Shown: positions 46,636-55,720 of the stretch, one piece after another
Position numbering within the stretch: the first letter of the stretch is position 1
How the letters are laid out: each line of letters begins with the position of its first letter
DNA from: Cupriavidus necator A5-1
GTDB taxonomy: Bacteria; Pseudomonadota; Gammaproteobacteria; Burkholderiales; Burkholderiaceae
Direction of reading: 5' to 3'
NCBI RefSeq assembly: GCF_000744095.1
Contig: NZ_JQLI01000008.1
Span: 3,038,001 to 3,102,000 of the forward strand
DNA length: 64,000 nucleotides
Translations under genes and position numbers: made by a program
Notes under the pieces: generated by a model
What the model was told of the DNA's origin: nothing
Database searches by the model: none
What the model saw: only the letters and a program-made list of their open reading frames with translations

Positions 46636-47262
46636 TCAGGCGTTTTCCAGGACGATGCCTTCGATGATGTTGGCGACGTCCTCGCACTTGTCGGTGATCG
46701 TCTCGAGCTGTTCGTAGATGGCCTTCAGCTTGATCAGGCGCTTGACGTCGGTCTCGTCGCGGAACAGCTTGGACATTGCCGAGCGCATCACGCGATCCGC
46801 CTCAGACTCGAGCTGGTCGATCTGCTGGGCGGTCTTCAGGATGGTGCTGGCGTTGCCCATGTCCTCGAGCAGGCCGACCGCGATCTTGACCTGGTCGCAG
46901 CACTGCACGCAGATCGCCGCCAGGCGCAGGGCCTCGTCGGTCAGGTTGGTCACGTCATACAGCGAGATGGTCTCGGCCACGTCTTCCATCAGGTCCAGGA
47001 TGTCGTCCATGGTCGTGATGAGCTTGTGGATCTCGTCGCGGTCCAGCGGCGTGATAAAGGTCTTGTGCAGCAGGTCGATGGTGTCGTGCGTGATCCGGTC
47101 AGCCTTCTTCTCGGTGGCCTGGACACGGCGGGCATGCGCCTCGGCGTTGGGCAAGTCGTTGACCAGCGCCTGCAGTTCATGGGCGGCGGTCACCGCGCAG
47201 TCGGCATGCTGGTTGAAATATTCGAAGAACTTGCCCTCAGTGGGCATGAATCGGCCGAACAT
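46636..47262 (-). CDS. DUF47/PhoU-like phosphate transport regulator
   Basis: Helical PhoU-like protein (208 residues) of the DUF47 family, normally encoded with PiT and thought to regulate it. FEYFNQHADCAVTAAHELQAL and DRDEIHKLITTMDDILDLMEDVAETISLYDV are recognisable; the latter holds the metal-binding acidic cluster. It is the first gene of the pair. Confidence 0.9.
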   Translation of the reverse strand: MFGRFMPTEGKFFEYFNQHADCAVTAAHELQALVNDLPNAEAHARRVQATEKKADRITHDTIDLLHKTFITPLDRDEIHKLITTMDDILDLMEDVAETISLYDVTNLTDEALRLAAICVQCCDQVKIAVGLLEDMGNASTILKTAQQIDQLESEADRVMRSAMSKLFRDETDVKRLIKLKAIYEQLETITDKCEDVANIIEGIVLENA

Positions 47263-47327
47263 GGAATGTTCCTTGTTGCAGCGGGAGAGACGCTGCTTTT
47301 GTGTTGCAGATTGGGCGGACGCATTGC

Positions 47328-47356
47328 ATGACAGCCGCCGGGTAGGCGGCTGTCAT
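47328..47356 (-). terminator. Inverted repeat between dnaB and the DUF47 gene
   Basis: Perfect 12-bp stem (ATGACAGCCGCC with GGCGGCTGTCAT) and a five-base loop. There is no good T run on either strand, so it may end dnaB transcripts weakly or act as an mRNA-stabilising hairpin. Confidence 0.5.
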
Positions 47357-47454
47357 CAAAGCGCAATATTTTACAGGGTTACGGGGATATTGCCCGCTGA
47401 TTTGGCACAAACGAGACGGCGCCGCCGCGACTATTGCGCGCAGGCTTGACTTCG

Positions 47455-48846
47455 TCAGGTGTCGTTGTCGAAGAAAGCCGGGCCGCCGCTGAAGTTGTCG
47501 AACTTCGTGAACTGGCCGAGGAAGGTCAGTCGCACGGTGCCGATCGGGCCGTTACGCTGCTTGCCGATAATGATTTCAGCCGTGCCCTTGTCCTGCGAGT
47601 CCGGGTTATAGACTTCGTCGCGGTAGATGAACAGGATCACGTCGGCATCCTGTTCGATAGCGCCGGATTCGCGCAGGTCGGACATCACCGGACGCTTGTT
47701 GGGGCGCTGTTCCAGGCTTCGGTTGAGCTGCGACAGTGCGATCACCGGGCAGTTCAGTTCCTTGGCCAGGCCCTTGAGCGAACGGGAGATTTCGGAAATT
47801 TCCGTCGCGCGGTTCTCGCCGCCGCCGGAACCTGACATCAGCTGGAGGTAATCAATGATGATCAGGCCAAGCTGCCCGCACTGGCGCGCCAGGCGCCGCG
47901 AACGGGCACGCAGCTCCATCGGGTTCAGCGCCGGCGTTTCGTCGATGAACAACTGCGTGTCGTTCATGCGCTGGATCGCATGCGTCAACCGCGGCCAGTC
48001 TTCGTCCAGCAGGCGGCCGGTACGGAGCCGGTGCTGGTCGAGGCGGCCCACCGAGCCGAGCATACGCATGGCCAGCTGGGTGCCCGCCATTTCCATCGAG
48101 AACACTGCCACCGGCAGGCCCTGCTCCACCGCCACGTGCTCGCCGATGTTCAGCGAGAAGGCCGTCTTACCCATCGAGGGACGGCCGGCCACGATGACCA
48201 GGTCACCCGGCTGCATGCCGCTGGTCATCTTGTCCAGGTCGATGAAGCCGGTCGGCACGCCGGTGACGTCGGTGGTGGAATCGCGGTGGTACAGCTCGTC
48301 GATGCGCTCGACCACCTGGGTCAGCAGCGGCTGGATTTCCTGGAAGCCCTTCTGGCCGCGAGAGCCTTCTTCGGCAATCGCGAAGACCTTGGATTCGGCC
48401 TCGTCGAGCAGCTCACGGACTTCACGGCCCTTCGGCGCGAAGGCCGCCGAGGCGATATCGTCGGCCACCGTCACCAGCTTGCGCAGCACCGAGCGCTCGC
48501 GCACGATCTCCGCATAGCGGCGGATATTGGCCGCACTGGGCGTGTTCTGTGCCAGCGAATTCAGGTACGCCAGCCCGCCCACCTCCTCGGCCTTGCCGGC
48601 GACCTGCAGCATTTCGTAGACCGTGATCACGTCGGCCGGCTTGGTGGCCGAGATCAGCCGGGCGATGCTCTGGAAGATCATCCGGTGGTCGAAGCGGTAG
48701 AAGTCCGCCTCCGACAGGAAGTCCGCGATGCGGTCCCAGGCGGCGTTGTCCAGCAGCAGGCCACCCAGCACCGATTGCTCGGCTTCGATGGAATGCGGCG
48801 GGACCTTGAGGTTCTCGAGTTGGGGATCGGCGACGGGCGCGTTCAT
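47455..48846 (-). CDS. dnaB: Replicative DNA helicase DnaB
   Basis: Hexameric fork helicase (463 residues). The N-terminal dimerisation domain starts PPHSIEAEQSVLGGLLLDN. The RecA-type motor has GRPSMGKTAFSLNIGEHVA (Walker A), LGLIIIDYLQLMSG (Walker B) and SRSLKGLAKELNCPVIALSQLNRSLE (motif 3); the C-terminus has EQDADVILFIYRDEVY. No intein or truncation is seen. It lies downstream of the rplI terminator as a separate unit. Confidence 0.98.
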   Translation of the reverse strand: MNAPVADPQLENLKVPPHSIEAEQSVLGGLLLDNAAWDRIADFLSEADFYRFDHRMIFQSIARLISATKPADVITVYEMLQVAGKAEEVGGLAYLNSLAQNTPSAANIRRYAEIVRERSVLRKLVTVADDIASAAFAPKGREVRELLDEAESKVFAIAEEGSRGQKGFQEIQPLLTQVVERIDELYHRDSTTDVTGVPTGFIDLDKMTSGMQPGDLVIVAGRPSMGKTAFSLNIGEHVAVEQGLPVAVFSMEMAGTQLAMRMLGSVGRLDQHRLRTGRLLDEDWPRLTHAIQRMNDTQLFIDETPALNPMELRARSRRLARQCGQLGLIIIDYLQLMSGSGGGENRATEISEISRSLKGLAKELNCPVIALSQLNRSLEQRPNKRPVMSDLRESGAIEQDADVILFIYRDEVYNPDSQDKGTAEIIIGKQRNGPIGTVRLTFLGQFTKFDNFSGGPAFFDNDT

Positions 48847-48991
48847 GGGGAGGGATTATAACGGCGGGCGGACGCACTTCGCCGGACATTCGGCGCTTCC
48901 GGTCGGATTACATTCCGGTATCAGCGCAGGCAGGGCCTGCGGAGTGCCGCGGGGGGTACCGCAGCCGTGGCGCGATAGAGCTGCCGGCAAC

Positions 48992-49025
48992 AAAAAAGGC
49001 AGGAGCCAGGGCTCCTGCCTTTTTT
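48992..49025 (-). terminator. rplI operon terminator
   Basis: GGCAGGAGC with its complement around a four-base loop, flanked by A6 on the left and T6 on the right, so it works in both directions. It lies about 55 bp after rplI and separates the ribosomal operon from dnaB. Confidence 0.9.
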
Positions 49026-49078
49026 GCTTGCAGTGCTTCGGCCCGCGCGCAGGGGCGCAGGCGAGGCTGCAGCGGGTC

Positions 49079-49531
49079 TTAGACCTGCTCGCCCAGCACC
49101 GACACGGTCACGTCGACCACGACGTCCGTGTGCAGGGCAACGCTGACCGGGTGGTCGCCCACCGTCTTCAGCGGGCCGTTCGGCATGCGAACCTGCGACT
49201 TCTCGACCTTGAAGCCTTGGCCTTCCAGGGCCTCAGCGACGTCGGCGTTGGTGACCGAACCGAACAGGCGGCCGTCCACACCCGACTTCTGGCTGATCTG
49301 GACGGTCAGGCCGTTCAGCTTCTCGCCTTCGGCTTGCGCGGCGGCCAGCTTCTCGGCAGCGGCCTTTTCCAGCTCGGCGCGCTTGACTTCGAACTCGGCG
49401 ATCGCGGTTTGCGTGGCGCGGCGCGCCTTCTTCGACGGGATCAGGAAGTTACGGGCGTAACCGTCCTTCACCTTGACGATGTCACCCAGGTTGCCCAGGT
49501 TGATGACTTTTTCCAGCAGAATGACTTGCAT
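49079..49531 (-). CDS. rplI: 50S ribosomal protein L9
   Basis: Primary 23S-binding protein of 150 residues. N-terminal [32 protein letters not shown] is diagnostic, followed by the long connecting helix ([20 protein letters not shown]) and the C-terminal domain ([17 protein letters not shown]). Last gene of rpsF-priB-rpsR-rplI. Confidence 0.98.
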   Translation of the reverse strand: MQVILLEKVINLGNLGDIVKVKDGYARNFLIPSKKARRATQTAIAEFEVKRAELEKAAAEKLAAAQAEGEKLNGLTVQISQKSGVDGRLFGSVTNADVAEALEGQGFKVEKSQVRMPNGPLKTVGDHPVSVALHTDVVVDVTVSVLGEQV

Positions 49532-49562
49532 CGTGTTTTCTCCGTTACGGACCTAGGGCCTA

Positions 49563-49841
49563 TCAGTTCTTGTGCAGGTCGGTGTACGGCAGCAGCGCGA
49601 GGAAACGCGCACGCTTGATCGCCGTATCCAGCTGACGCTGATAGTGGGCCTTGGTACCGGTCAGGCGGGCCGGCGTGATCTTGCCGTTGTCGCCGATGAA
49701 GTCCTTCAGGGTGTCCAGATCCTTGTAGTCGATCTGTTCCACGCCAGCCACGGTGAAGCGGCAGAAGCGCTTGCGCTTGAACAGCGGGTTCTGTTGCTGG
49801 AAGCGCTTCTTGTTCTTGTTGTCACGTTTGACGAATGCCAT
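49563..49841 (-). CDS. rpsR: 30S ribosomal protein S18
   Basis: Small-subunit protein of 92 residues that binds S6. The stretch [18 protein letters not shown] and the C-terminal [25 protein letters not shown] are family-typical. It starts 3 bp after the priB stop. Confidence 0.98.
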   Translation of the reverse strand: MAFVKRDNKNKKRFQQQNPLFKRKRFCRFTVAGVEQIDYKDLDTLKDFIGDNGKITPARLTGTKAHYQRQLDTAIKRARFLALLPYTDLHKN

Positions 49842-49844
49842 GAT

Positions 49845-50144
49845 TCAATCCTTTTCGAATGCTTTACATCCGGTGATGTGAAAGACGAGAGCCTTGCTGT
49901 TGCGGTGCTTGCGGGCGAGGAATCCTTCGCAGTCGAGCAGCGTGCCGAGCGGTAGTCGCTCAAGCCGCTGGCCGACCGGCCCGATCCCCATCGCTGCGAT
50001 GGCAAACTCGACCTGGCGCGGCGTTTCCGCCTCGACGGCCTCGCCGCTGTACTGCAGGATGCAGTTCACGACGGGCACCCCGGCCGGGGTATAGCGCAGG
50101 GCATCGCGTTCCGCCAGGGTGGCGGCAAGCCGAAGCTGGTTCAA
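49845..50144 (-). CDS. priB: Primosomal replication protein PriB
   Basis: Single-strand-DNA-binding OB-fold protein (99 residues) that helps PriA restart replication. NQLRLAATLAERDALRYTPAGVPVVNCIL and LLDCEGFLARKHRNSKALVFHI match the betaproteobacterial family. The start is a TTG preceded by GAGAGG; no ATG exists at the expected place. Its position between rpsF and rpsR is conserved in proteobacteria. Confidence 0.93.
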   Translation of the reverse strand: MNQLRLAATLAERDALRYTPAGVPVVNCILQYSGEAVEAETPRQVEFAIAAMGIGPVGQRLERLPLGTLLDCEGFLARKHRNSKALVFHITGCKAFEKD

Positions 50145-50221
50145 CGCGGGGCCTCTCGCTGTTTGCCATCGGTGCCGCCGTGGCCGACGCTGTCAGCCGT
50201 GGCACGCACCGCAGTCCGCAC

Positions 50222-50596
50222 TCAGGCGGGCTGGCCTTCGGTGGTCGTTTGCGCGGCCTTGCGGGCTTCTTCGCGCTGCACTTCCTTCATCATCGGCGAA
50301 GGAGCGGTCTCGGCCTTCTTGGTCTGCACGATCAGGTGGCGCAGGACGGCGTCGTTGAACTTGAACGCGTGCTCCAGTTCAGCCAGGGTGTCCTTGCCGC
50401 ATTCGATGTTCAGGCAAACGTAGTGAGCCTTGGCCAGCTTCTGGATCATGTAGGCCATCTGGCGACGGCCCCAGTCTTCCACGCGGTGAACGTTGCCGTT
50501 CTGCGAGGTCACGAGCTGCTTGTAGCGCTCGATCATGGCCGGCACTTGTTCGCTCTGGTCCGGGTGGACGATGAAGACGATTTCGTAATGACGCAT
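50222..50596 (-). CDS. rpsF: 30S ribosomal protein S6
   Basis: Small-subunit protein of 124 residues: [21 protein letters not shown] at the N-terminus, [25 protein letters not shown] in the centre and a charged tail. It starts AGGAGC upstream of ATG and heads the rpsF-priB-rpsR-rplI operon. Confidence 0.97.
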   Translation of the reverse strand: MRHYEIVFIVHPDQSEQVPAMIERYKQLVTSQNGNVHRVEDWGRRQMAYMIQKLAKAHYVCLNIECGKDTLAELEHAFKFNDAVLRHLIVQTKKAETAPSPMMKEVQREEARKAAQTTTEGQPA

Positions 50597-50728
50597 TGAC
50601 GCTCCTTTTGGGATTAGCCACCCGGGCGTCACGAGTCCGGTGTGGCAAGGTTGAATAGCCTTAAAGTATAGCCCGGAAGCGTCCGGACCTGCAAGCCGCT
50701 TGCCTGTCCATAGCTGGGGCCGCCCGGC

Positions 50729-51721
50729 TCAGGCGCGGGCGAAGACCGCCTGCAGGCGCGCCGGGTCGCGCGCGAGGCCGGGGTCCGCCGCCAGCGCGAG
50801 CGCCAGCAGCACCCGCGCCTTGTACGGGTTGAGGTCGGCAGCAGAGACGAATAAGCCATCCGCCGGATTGGGTTGCGGCGGAATCGACACATGGCCTGCC
50901 ATGGTGCGCGAACTGCGCACGACGGCCACGCCGGCATCGGCGGCATCGGCCAGCGCGGCCGCGAGATCCTCGTGCACCGAGCCATTGCCGGCGGCGGCCA
51001 CCACCAGCCCATCGACGCCGGCCTGGACCAGCGCATCGACGGCAACCCTGCCCGGCTGCGCGTAGCTCGCCACGATCTCCACCGTCGGCCACGCCTCCGG
51101 CATCGGGCCAATCGCCCAAGCAGCGCGCGGCGCGCGGGCGAAGCGCACATAGTCGTCCTGCACGAAACCCAGCGGCCCACTGGCGGAAACAAAGGCGTCC
51201 ACAGCCGAGGTGTGGGACTTGGCCACGTCGCGTGCGGCGTGGATCTGCTGGTTCAGCACCACCAGCACGCCCTTGCCGCGCGCATCGGGGTGCGCGGCTA
51301 TGCGGACCGCGTCCAGCAGGTTCAGCGGACCGTCGGCGGACAGCGAGGTCGACGGGCGCATTGCCGCCGTCATCACCACGGGCACCGGGCACGCCTGCGT
51401 CAGGTGCAGCGCCATCGCGGTTTCTTCCAGCGTGTCAGTGCCGTGCGTGATGACGATGCCGGCCACATCGGCTTGCGCGGACCAGTGCTCCACCCGCGCG
51501 GCCAGCGTTACCCACAGCGCGAAGGTCATGTCCTTGCTGTCGACCTGCGCCACCTGCTCGGCCTCGATGCGAGCGACGGACTGCAGCGCCGGCACCGCGG
51601 CCAGCAGCGAGGACACGGGCACGGTCGCCGCCTGGTAGCGCGCGCTGCTGGCGGGATTACCGGACGCACCGGCAATGGTGCCGCCGGTGGCCAGTACGAC
51701 GATGCGAGGCAGTTGGGTCAT
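50729..51721 (-). CDS. L-asparaginase (type II-like)
   Basis: Hydrolyses asparagine to aspartate (330 residues). The first catalytic Thr is in ATGGTIAGAS near the N-terminus; the second motif is GIVITHGTDTLEETAMAL. RPSTSLSADGPLNLLDAVRIA is also characteristic. No obvious signal peptide is present, so it is probably cytoplasmic although the motif pattern resembles the high-affinity type. It is encoded alone, on the strand opposite lexA, and shares the region upstream of lexA. Confidence 0.93.
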   Translation of the reverse strand: MTQLPRIVVLATGGTIAGASGNPASSARYQAATVPVSSLLAAVPALQSVARIEAEQVAQVDSKDMTFALWVTLAARVEHWSAQADVAGIVITHGTDTLEETAMALHLTQACPVPVVMTAAMRPSTSLSADGPLNLLDAVRIAAHPDARGKGVLVVLNQQIHAARDVAKSHTSAVDAFVSASGPLGFVQDDYVRFARAPRAAWAIGPMPEAWPTVEIVASYAQPGRVAVDALVQAGVDGLVVAAAGNGSVHEDLAAALADAADAGVAVVRSSRTMAGHVSIPPQPNPADGLFVSAADLNPYKARVLLALALAADPGLARDPARLQAVFARA

Positions 51722-51865
51722 GGGGGCTCAGGAAAAAAAGTACAGGAGGATTGCGAATGGCCGATTGTAACGGCGGACTTGCCGAGGGCCGCGGCCCGAA
51801 GGGGTCAACCGGCATGCCTATCCATACGACAGCCCCGAAAAATTCTGCTTGCGCTCAGACCGATA

Positions 51866-51901
51866 CTGTATAAAATCACAGCATACTGTTTAAACATACA
51901 G
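51866..51901 (+). promoter_or_regulatory. Two LexA (SOS) boxes upstream of lexA
   Basis: CTGTATAAAATCACAG and, 20 bp further, CTGTTTAAACATACAG, both CTGT-N8-ACAG. Paired boxes upstream of lexA are typical and give autoregulation. They lie about 110-140 bp before the start codon, so the message has a leader of about 100 nt. Confidence 0.9.
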
Positions 51902-52008
51902 TGCCCGGCCCGCCGGATGCAGGATTTCCGATCGTCTCGACCCCTTCGATCCCGACTGGATCCGATGCTCCTGAATCCCTGCGCGGCCCTGCACGGAACG
52001 GCGATCCC

Positions 52009-52665
52009 ATGGCGACCCTGACACCCCGGCAGCAGCAGATTTTCGATCTGATCCGCAACACGATCCGCCGTACCGGCTTCCCGCCCACCCGCGCCGAGAT
52101 TGCCGCCGAGTTCGGCTTCTCATCCCCCAACGCGGCAGAAGAACACCTGCGCGCGCTGGCCCGCAAGGGCGTGATCGAACTGACGCCGGGCGCCTCGCGC
52201 GGCATCCGCCTGAAGGTGTCGCGCAGCGATTCGGAAATGCCGGATCAGTTCTCGCTGCCGATCCCCGGCGTGATGCAGCTAACGTTGCCGCTGGTGGGAC
52301 GCGTTGCAGCCGGCAGCCCCATCCTCGCCGCGGAACATATCGACCGCCAGTACCAGGTCGACGCCTCGGTCTTTGACGAACGCCCCGATTACCTGCTGCG
52401 CGTACGCGGCCTGAGCATGCGCGACGCCGGCATCCTTGACGGCGACCTGCTCGCCGTGCGGCGCGCCAGCGAAGCCCCCAACGGCAAGATCGTGGTGGCG
52501 CGCCTCGGTGACGACGTGACGGTCAAGCGCCTGCAACGGCGCGGCGGCCATATCGAACTGATTGCAGAGAACCCGGACTTCGCCAACATCATCGTGGAGC
52601 CCGGCCGCGAGGAGTTCTCGCTGGAAGGCATTGCAGTCGGCCTAATCCGCTCTTCCGGCTTCTAG
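52009..52665 (+). CDS. lexA: SOS repressor LexA
   Basis: Repressor of the SOS regulon (218 residues), self-cleaved when RecA is activated. N-terminal winged helix: [42 protein letters not shown]. Cleavage site Ala101-Gly102 in GRVAAGSPI; catalytic Ser136 (RGLSMRDAG) and Lys173 (DVTVKRLQR) are present, so it is a cleavable, functional LexA. The ATG matches the family start. Its binding sites also occur in the mobile element at 42.5 kb and at 59.8 kb. Confidence 0.98.
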   Translation: MATLTPRQQQIFDLIRNTIRRTGFPPTRAEIAAEFGFSSPNAAEEHLRALARKGVIELTPGASRGIRLKVSRSDSEMPDQFSLPIPGVMQLTLPLVGRVAAGSPILAAEHIDRQYQVDASVFDERPDYLLRVRGLSMRDAGILDGDLLAVRRASEAPNGKIVVARLGDDVTVKRLQRRGGHIELIAENPDFANIIVEPGREEFSLEGIAVGLIRSSGF

Positions 52666-52780
52666 CCGGGCACCGCAGGCCACAGGCCTGCGCGGGCCCT
52701 CCCCCGCTTCCATTGCTTTGCAGACGCCGCCCGGTTCGCCGGGTGTTGACCCCGCTTTTGCCTGAAAAAGAGGTGCAGCC

Positions 52781-52951
52781 ATGCCGCAAATCCACCACGC
52801 CGCCGTCCGCCGTCCGGTCAAGCCCGTGCCGTTCCGCCAGTGCAAGGGCGTGCGCGTCTACCAGGGCGCGCAGCGCCGCACTATGGTCGGCAGCATGGCC
52901 GCCATCTGCCGGATGCTGGAACTCGAAACCTCCGACAAGCTCGTTGCCTGA
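52781..52951 (+). CDS. Small basic protein downstream of lexA
   Basis: A 56-residue protein with strong GC bias at third positions, a good AGAGG site and no similarity I recognise. Sequence features: basic N-terminal half (RRPVKPVPFRQCKGVRVY), two Cys, and a C-terminal amphipathic segment (MAAICRMLELETSDKLVA). The third-position bias supports real coding. Function unknown; it may follow lexA on the same message. Confidence 0.55.
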   Translation: MPQIHHAAVRRPVKPVPFRQCKGVRVYQGAQRRTMVGSMAAICRMLELETSDKLVA

Positions 52952-53019
52952 GCGACAACGCGCGCCGGCGCATCCCGGGCTTGCGGCCGCCATGCATTTC
53001 GTTGCGCCTTGGCTGCTGC

Positions 53020-53403
53020 TTAGCTGCGTGCGCAGGCCTTGGCTTCGGTTTCCAGCTCCTGCGGCGTCAGCTGCGGGAACCATGTGTCGCTCTTGCGCAG
53101 TTCCAGCGCCGTGCCGTCGGGCTTGGCCGTCAGTGAGATCAGGTAGGCGTACTCGAACTGGCCGGTGGCGTTTACCTGGCCAATCCGGATCTCAGTCTGG
53201 CTTTTCGCCGGATAGCTAACCACCGTGGCCTCATCGCCGAGGTTATTGCGCAGGCATTTCGCCACATCGCCCATCTGCGCGGGCGTGAACAAGCGCATCG
53301 GAGGACGCGCGCGAATATCCTTTTCGGACGTACTGCTGGCGCACCCGGCCATCATTGCCGCGATCGCCACGCTGCAGCCAATCACCTTCGCTCGAACAGA
53401 CAT
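53020..53403 (-). CDS. Small lipoprotein of unknown function
   Basis: Exported protein (127 residues) with a lipobox: VAIAAMMAGCASS, Cys near residue 21. The mature part contains AQMGDVAKCLRNNLGD, a run of polar segments and ATGQFEYAYLISLTAKPDGTALE, suggesting a beta-rich fold. A second Cys pair (KCLRNN and the final EAKACARS) may form a disulfide. The longer frame upstream of the chosen ATG is not convincing. Function unknown. Confidence 0.75.
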   Translation of the reverse strand: MSVRAKVIGCSVAIAAMMAGCASSTSEKDIRARPPMRLFTPAQMGDVAKCLRNNLGDEATVVSYPAKSQTEIRIGQVNATGQFEYAYLISLTAKPDGTALELRKSDTWFPQLTPQELETEAKACARS

Positions 53404-53659
53404 ACCAACCCCTTGGGAATGCAAGGCGCGTATGGTACAGGAGGCACACGGGTTTCGCGCGGGGCTGCGCACGGCCTGCGCATCGCCTGATGCAAGCGCC
53501 ACATGGTGGCATGGACGCGATGGGGAGATTCGGGAAAGGAATTTCTTCGGTAACGATCCGCTCAATATCCGGGGCCACCAGACTCGCAGAGAGCCCAAGG
53601 GAGTATGAGTTAGCCGTTCTGGCAAAACCGAGTGGTCGAGGGCTGCGCGGATCGGCTTT

Positions 53660-53679
53660 GAGTCCCATCAGCCACCCCA
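53660..53679 (+). pseudogene. 3' end fragment of tRNA-His (att-like)
   Basis: The 20 bases GAGTCCCATCAGCCACCCCA equal the T-arm/acceptor end of tRNA-His. The rest of the tRNA is absent. Such 3' tRNA ends are what integrases leave at att sites. A related, longer fragment in the opposite orientation lies at 57.1 kb, and a terminator follows here. Otherwise the 377 bp between the small lipoprotein and the acyltransferase holds nothing I can recognise. Confidence 0.7.
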
Positions 53680-53692
53680 AAAGCATTTCTCC

Positions 53693-53727
53693 AAAACGGC
53701 GCCTCGCAAGAGCGCCGTTTTGCTTTG
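53693..53727 (+). terminator. Terminator after the tRNA-His fragment
   Basis: AAAACGGCGC pairs with GCGCCGTTTT around a nine-base loop, followed by TGCTTT. It is likely the original tRNA-His terminator that came with the fragment. Confidence 0.7.
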
Positions 53728-53780
53728 TCGCGCCAATATGCCGCAGGTATGCCGTACCAGGCCAACTAGAGCCTCACATA

Positions 53781-54508
53781 ATGAGATTCCAATCACTGCA
53801 AATGCTCCGGGGGATTGCGGCCATGTGGGTTGTCGCTTACCACATGCAGGGCCACTTCGACCCGCTTGCCACAGCATTGCCGTTCAGCGCATCTGAGCTG
53901 CTGCGCAAGGGATATATTGGGGTCGACCTCTTCTTTGTGATCAGCGGCTTTGTGATTGCGTGGACCGCCTTGTACAAGCCCGGGCCTCACGATGCGCCCA
54001 CACAGTTCCTGCTTAAGCGAGTACTCAGGGTAGCGCCGCCCTACTGGGTTGCCACGCTCTACTTCGCGATGCTTAGTGATCTCCGCAAGATCGAACTAGA
54101 ACCGTCGTTGTTTTTATGACAGCCTTCTTCCTCTACGAGCCTCGCATGAGCATTCTTTTCAGGGGTCTACCCTGTGCGTCCCTCGTGGCCGGCTTCCTGG
54201 TAGCCGAGCGATATCAGCTATTTTCGATACCTCATCGGCTTTCTTATCTCGGCGAGATATCATATAGCGTTTACTTGACACATCCATTTGTGTTGGTCGC
54301 GGCAAAGTTCATATATGTGACAATGCCTGGCCAGCACTACGTTCAAACTGCTCAGTACCTACTAACACTAGCAGTAGTCTTCTGCCTGGCTCGATTCTTC
54401 TACAAATACGTCGAGCACCCCATACTCCAGTATGGAAAGCGAATTGGCACTGGCCGTCTCCAGACCACACAGCCAGCACCGGATTCGACAGTCTCGCGGG
54501 TCAAGTGA
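53781..54508 (+). pseudogene. Acyltransferase-3 (OafA/YrhL) family, internally deleted
   Basis: The first part (about 113 residues) starts MRFQSLQMLRGIAAMWVVAYH with the R-x10-H acyltransferase signature and continues GVDLFFVISGFVIAW, then stops. A second frame begins at an overlapping ATG and encodes a C-terminal part (SYLGEISYSVYLTHPFVLVAAKF, 130 residues). The family usually has 340-380 residues, so roughly 100 residues of the middle plus the frame are lost. It is a remnant of a surface- or lipopolysaccharide-modifying gene. Confidence 0.8.
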
Positions 54509-54648
54509 TTGACGGCTTCGCCCACGACCCGAATCGTTCCGCGCGTCGGTAGGTTTCAATCAAGGTTCGTAGGCGCGCTCACAGGCGAGCCAGCAATCCG
54601 GGCTGAGCTTGCGTACCATAGCAGAGGGTCGCAAGCGGCATGCACATG

Positions 54649-54954
54649 TCATGAATGCCTGCATTCGACCTTCTCTTCGTAGTCTCCATTGCTCTTCCAC
54701 TCACGCTGGATCAGGCAAGGGCCTTCGCGGTACTTCTGCTTCTGCTCATAACCGCGCGGGCCGCCCTTGCACTTGCGCTCCTCCTTGTATTCGCCATCAC
54801 GCTCTTGCTCGCGTTCGATCTTGCAAGGGCCGCTACGGAATTTCTCCTTGTACTCACCGCCGCCGCGATAAACGTCACGCTCATCAGAGCGCGCGGCAGA
54901 CGAAGCGATAAGACACAGGAGCACAAGAGCGGCCGCTGGGAAGTTTCGGGACAT
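54649..54954 (-). CDS. Secreted small protein with two Cys-containing repeats
   Basis: About 101 residues. A signal peptide (RNFPAAALVLLCLIASSAARS) is followed by two similar repeats of about 30 residues: EYKEKFRSGPCKIEREQERD...KCKG and GYEQKQKYREGPCLIQREWK...ECRH. Each repeat has one GPC and one later Cys, so two disulfides are likely. The repeats are rich in Lys, Glu and Arg. I do not recognise the family. The ATG was chosen because it begins the signal peptide. Confidence 0.6.
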   Translation of the reverse strand: MSRNFPAAALVLLCLIASSAARSDERDVYRGGGEYKEKFRSGPCKIEREQERDGEYKEERKCKGGPRGYEQKQKYREGPCLIQREWKSNGDYEEKVECRHS

Positions 54955-55180
54955 GAGATTGAGTCGCACAGGAAGATGGCGGAGCATAGCAACGGGCATC
55001 CTCGGTCGCTGTATCAAAGCGTTACGACGCCGCCATCAACCTGTGCAGAAACGACCCACGAAACATCAAGGGATGATGCATTGGTGCCACGCACCCTCTT
55101 TAGTGGGGATATGCTACGGAAAACATAGGTGGGCAAAATCGTTCTCGTCGAATGCGTTCACCCATTCGGCTTTCGCGAAT

Positions 55181-55208
55181 GCCCGCTTTACGTAGCGGGC
55201 ACTTTTTT
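55181..55208 (+). terminator. Hairpin plus T run just upstream of a small gene
   Basis: GCCCGCT pairs with AGCGGGC around a six-base loop, then ACTTTTTT. It ends 10 bp before the next ATG, close enough that it may act as an attenuator or sequester the ribosome-binding site, as well as ending upstream transcripts. Confidence 0.6.
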
Positions 55209-55218
55209 AGGAACCATT

Positions 55219-55443
55219 ATGCAAGCGCGAATCATTCGCGTTCTGCCTGCAGACCATGGTTGGGCACTGGAACTCGTCAGCCTCAACATGCAGCCTCAGA
55301 AATTTGCAACGATGGAAGCGGCAATCGCTGCGGGTTGGGCCTTGGCCAGACGAGAGAAAGCCGAACTGCATATACATCGCCACGACGGGGATGTTTGCCT
55401 GCGCAGTGCATGCGACGACGAGCAGGAAGAACCCCAGCAGTAA
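55219..55443 (+). CDS. Small DUF2188-like protein
   Basis: Protein of 74 residues: MQARIIRVLPADHGWALELV, then TMEAAIAAGWALARREKAEL and HIHRHDGDVCLRSA, the pattern of DUF2188 and similar small acid-tolerant proteins. The start follows AGGAACCATT; a longer GTG-started frame reaches across the hairpin. Function unknown. A helix of the form A-x3-G-W-A-x-A-R also occurs in two neighbouring small proteins. Confidence 0.6.
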   Translation: MQARIIRVLPADHGWALELVSLNMQPQKFATMEAAIAAGWALARREKAELHIHRHDGDVCLRSACDDEQEEPQQ

Positions 55444-55720
55444 CGCCGTGCCAGCCCGCCGCCGTACCTGCGGAGCGGTTCAGGCGTTAATTCGTCGGCA
55501 TACACATAAAGCCATGCCTATGGCATGTCGCCGCCCCCGTGGTGAACTCACGCGCTGCCCTGCCCAGGTCCTCGCCATCGCGCTGCCGGTACTCGTGCAC
55601 CCGAACGCGGCGGCCGAACGCGCCGTCGTCGGCCTCCACCTCGAACGCCTCCCTTGGAAGATCTGCGATGGCGAGCTGGTCGGCGAAGGAATCGAAACGA
55701 TTTGGAGTAGCCGCATGAGG

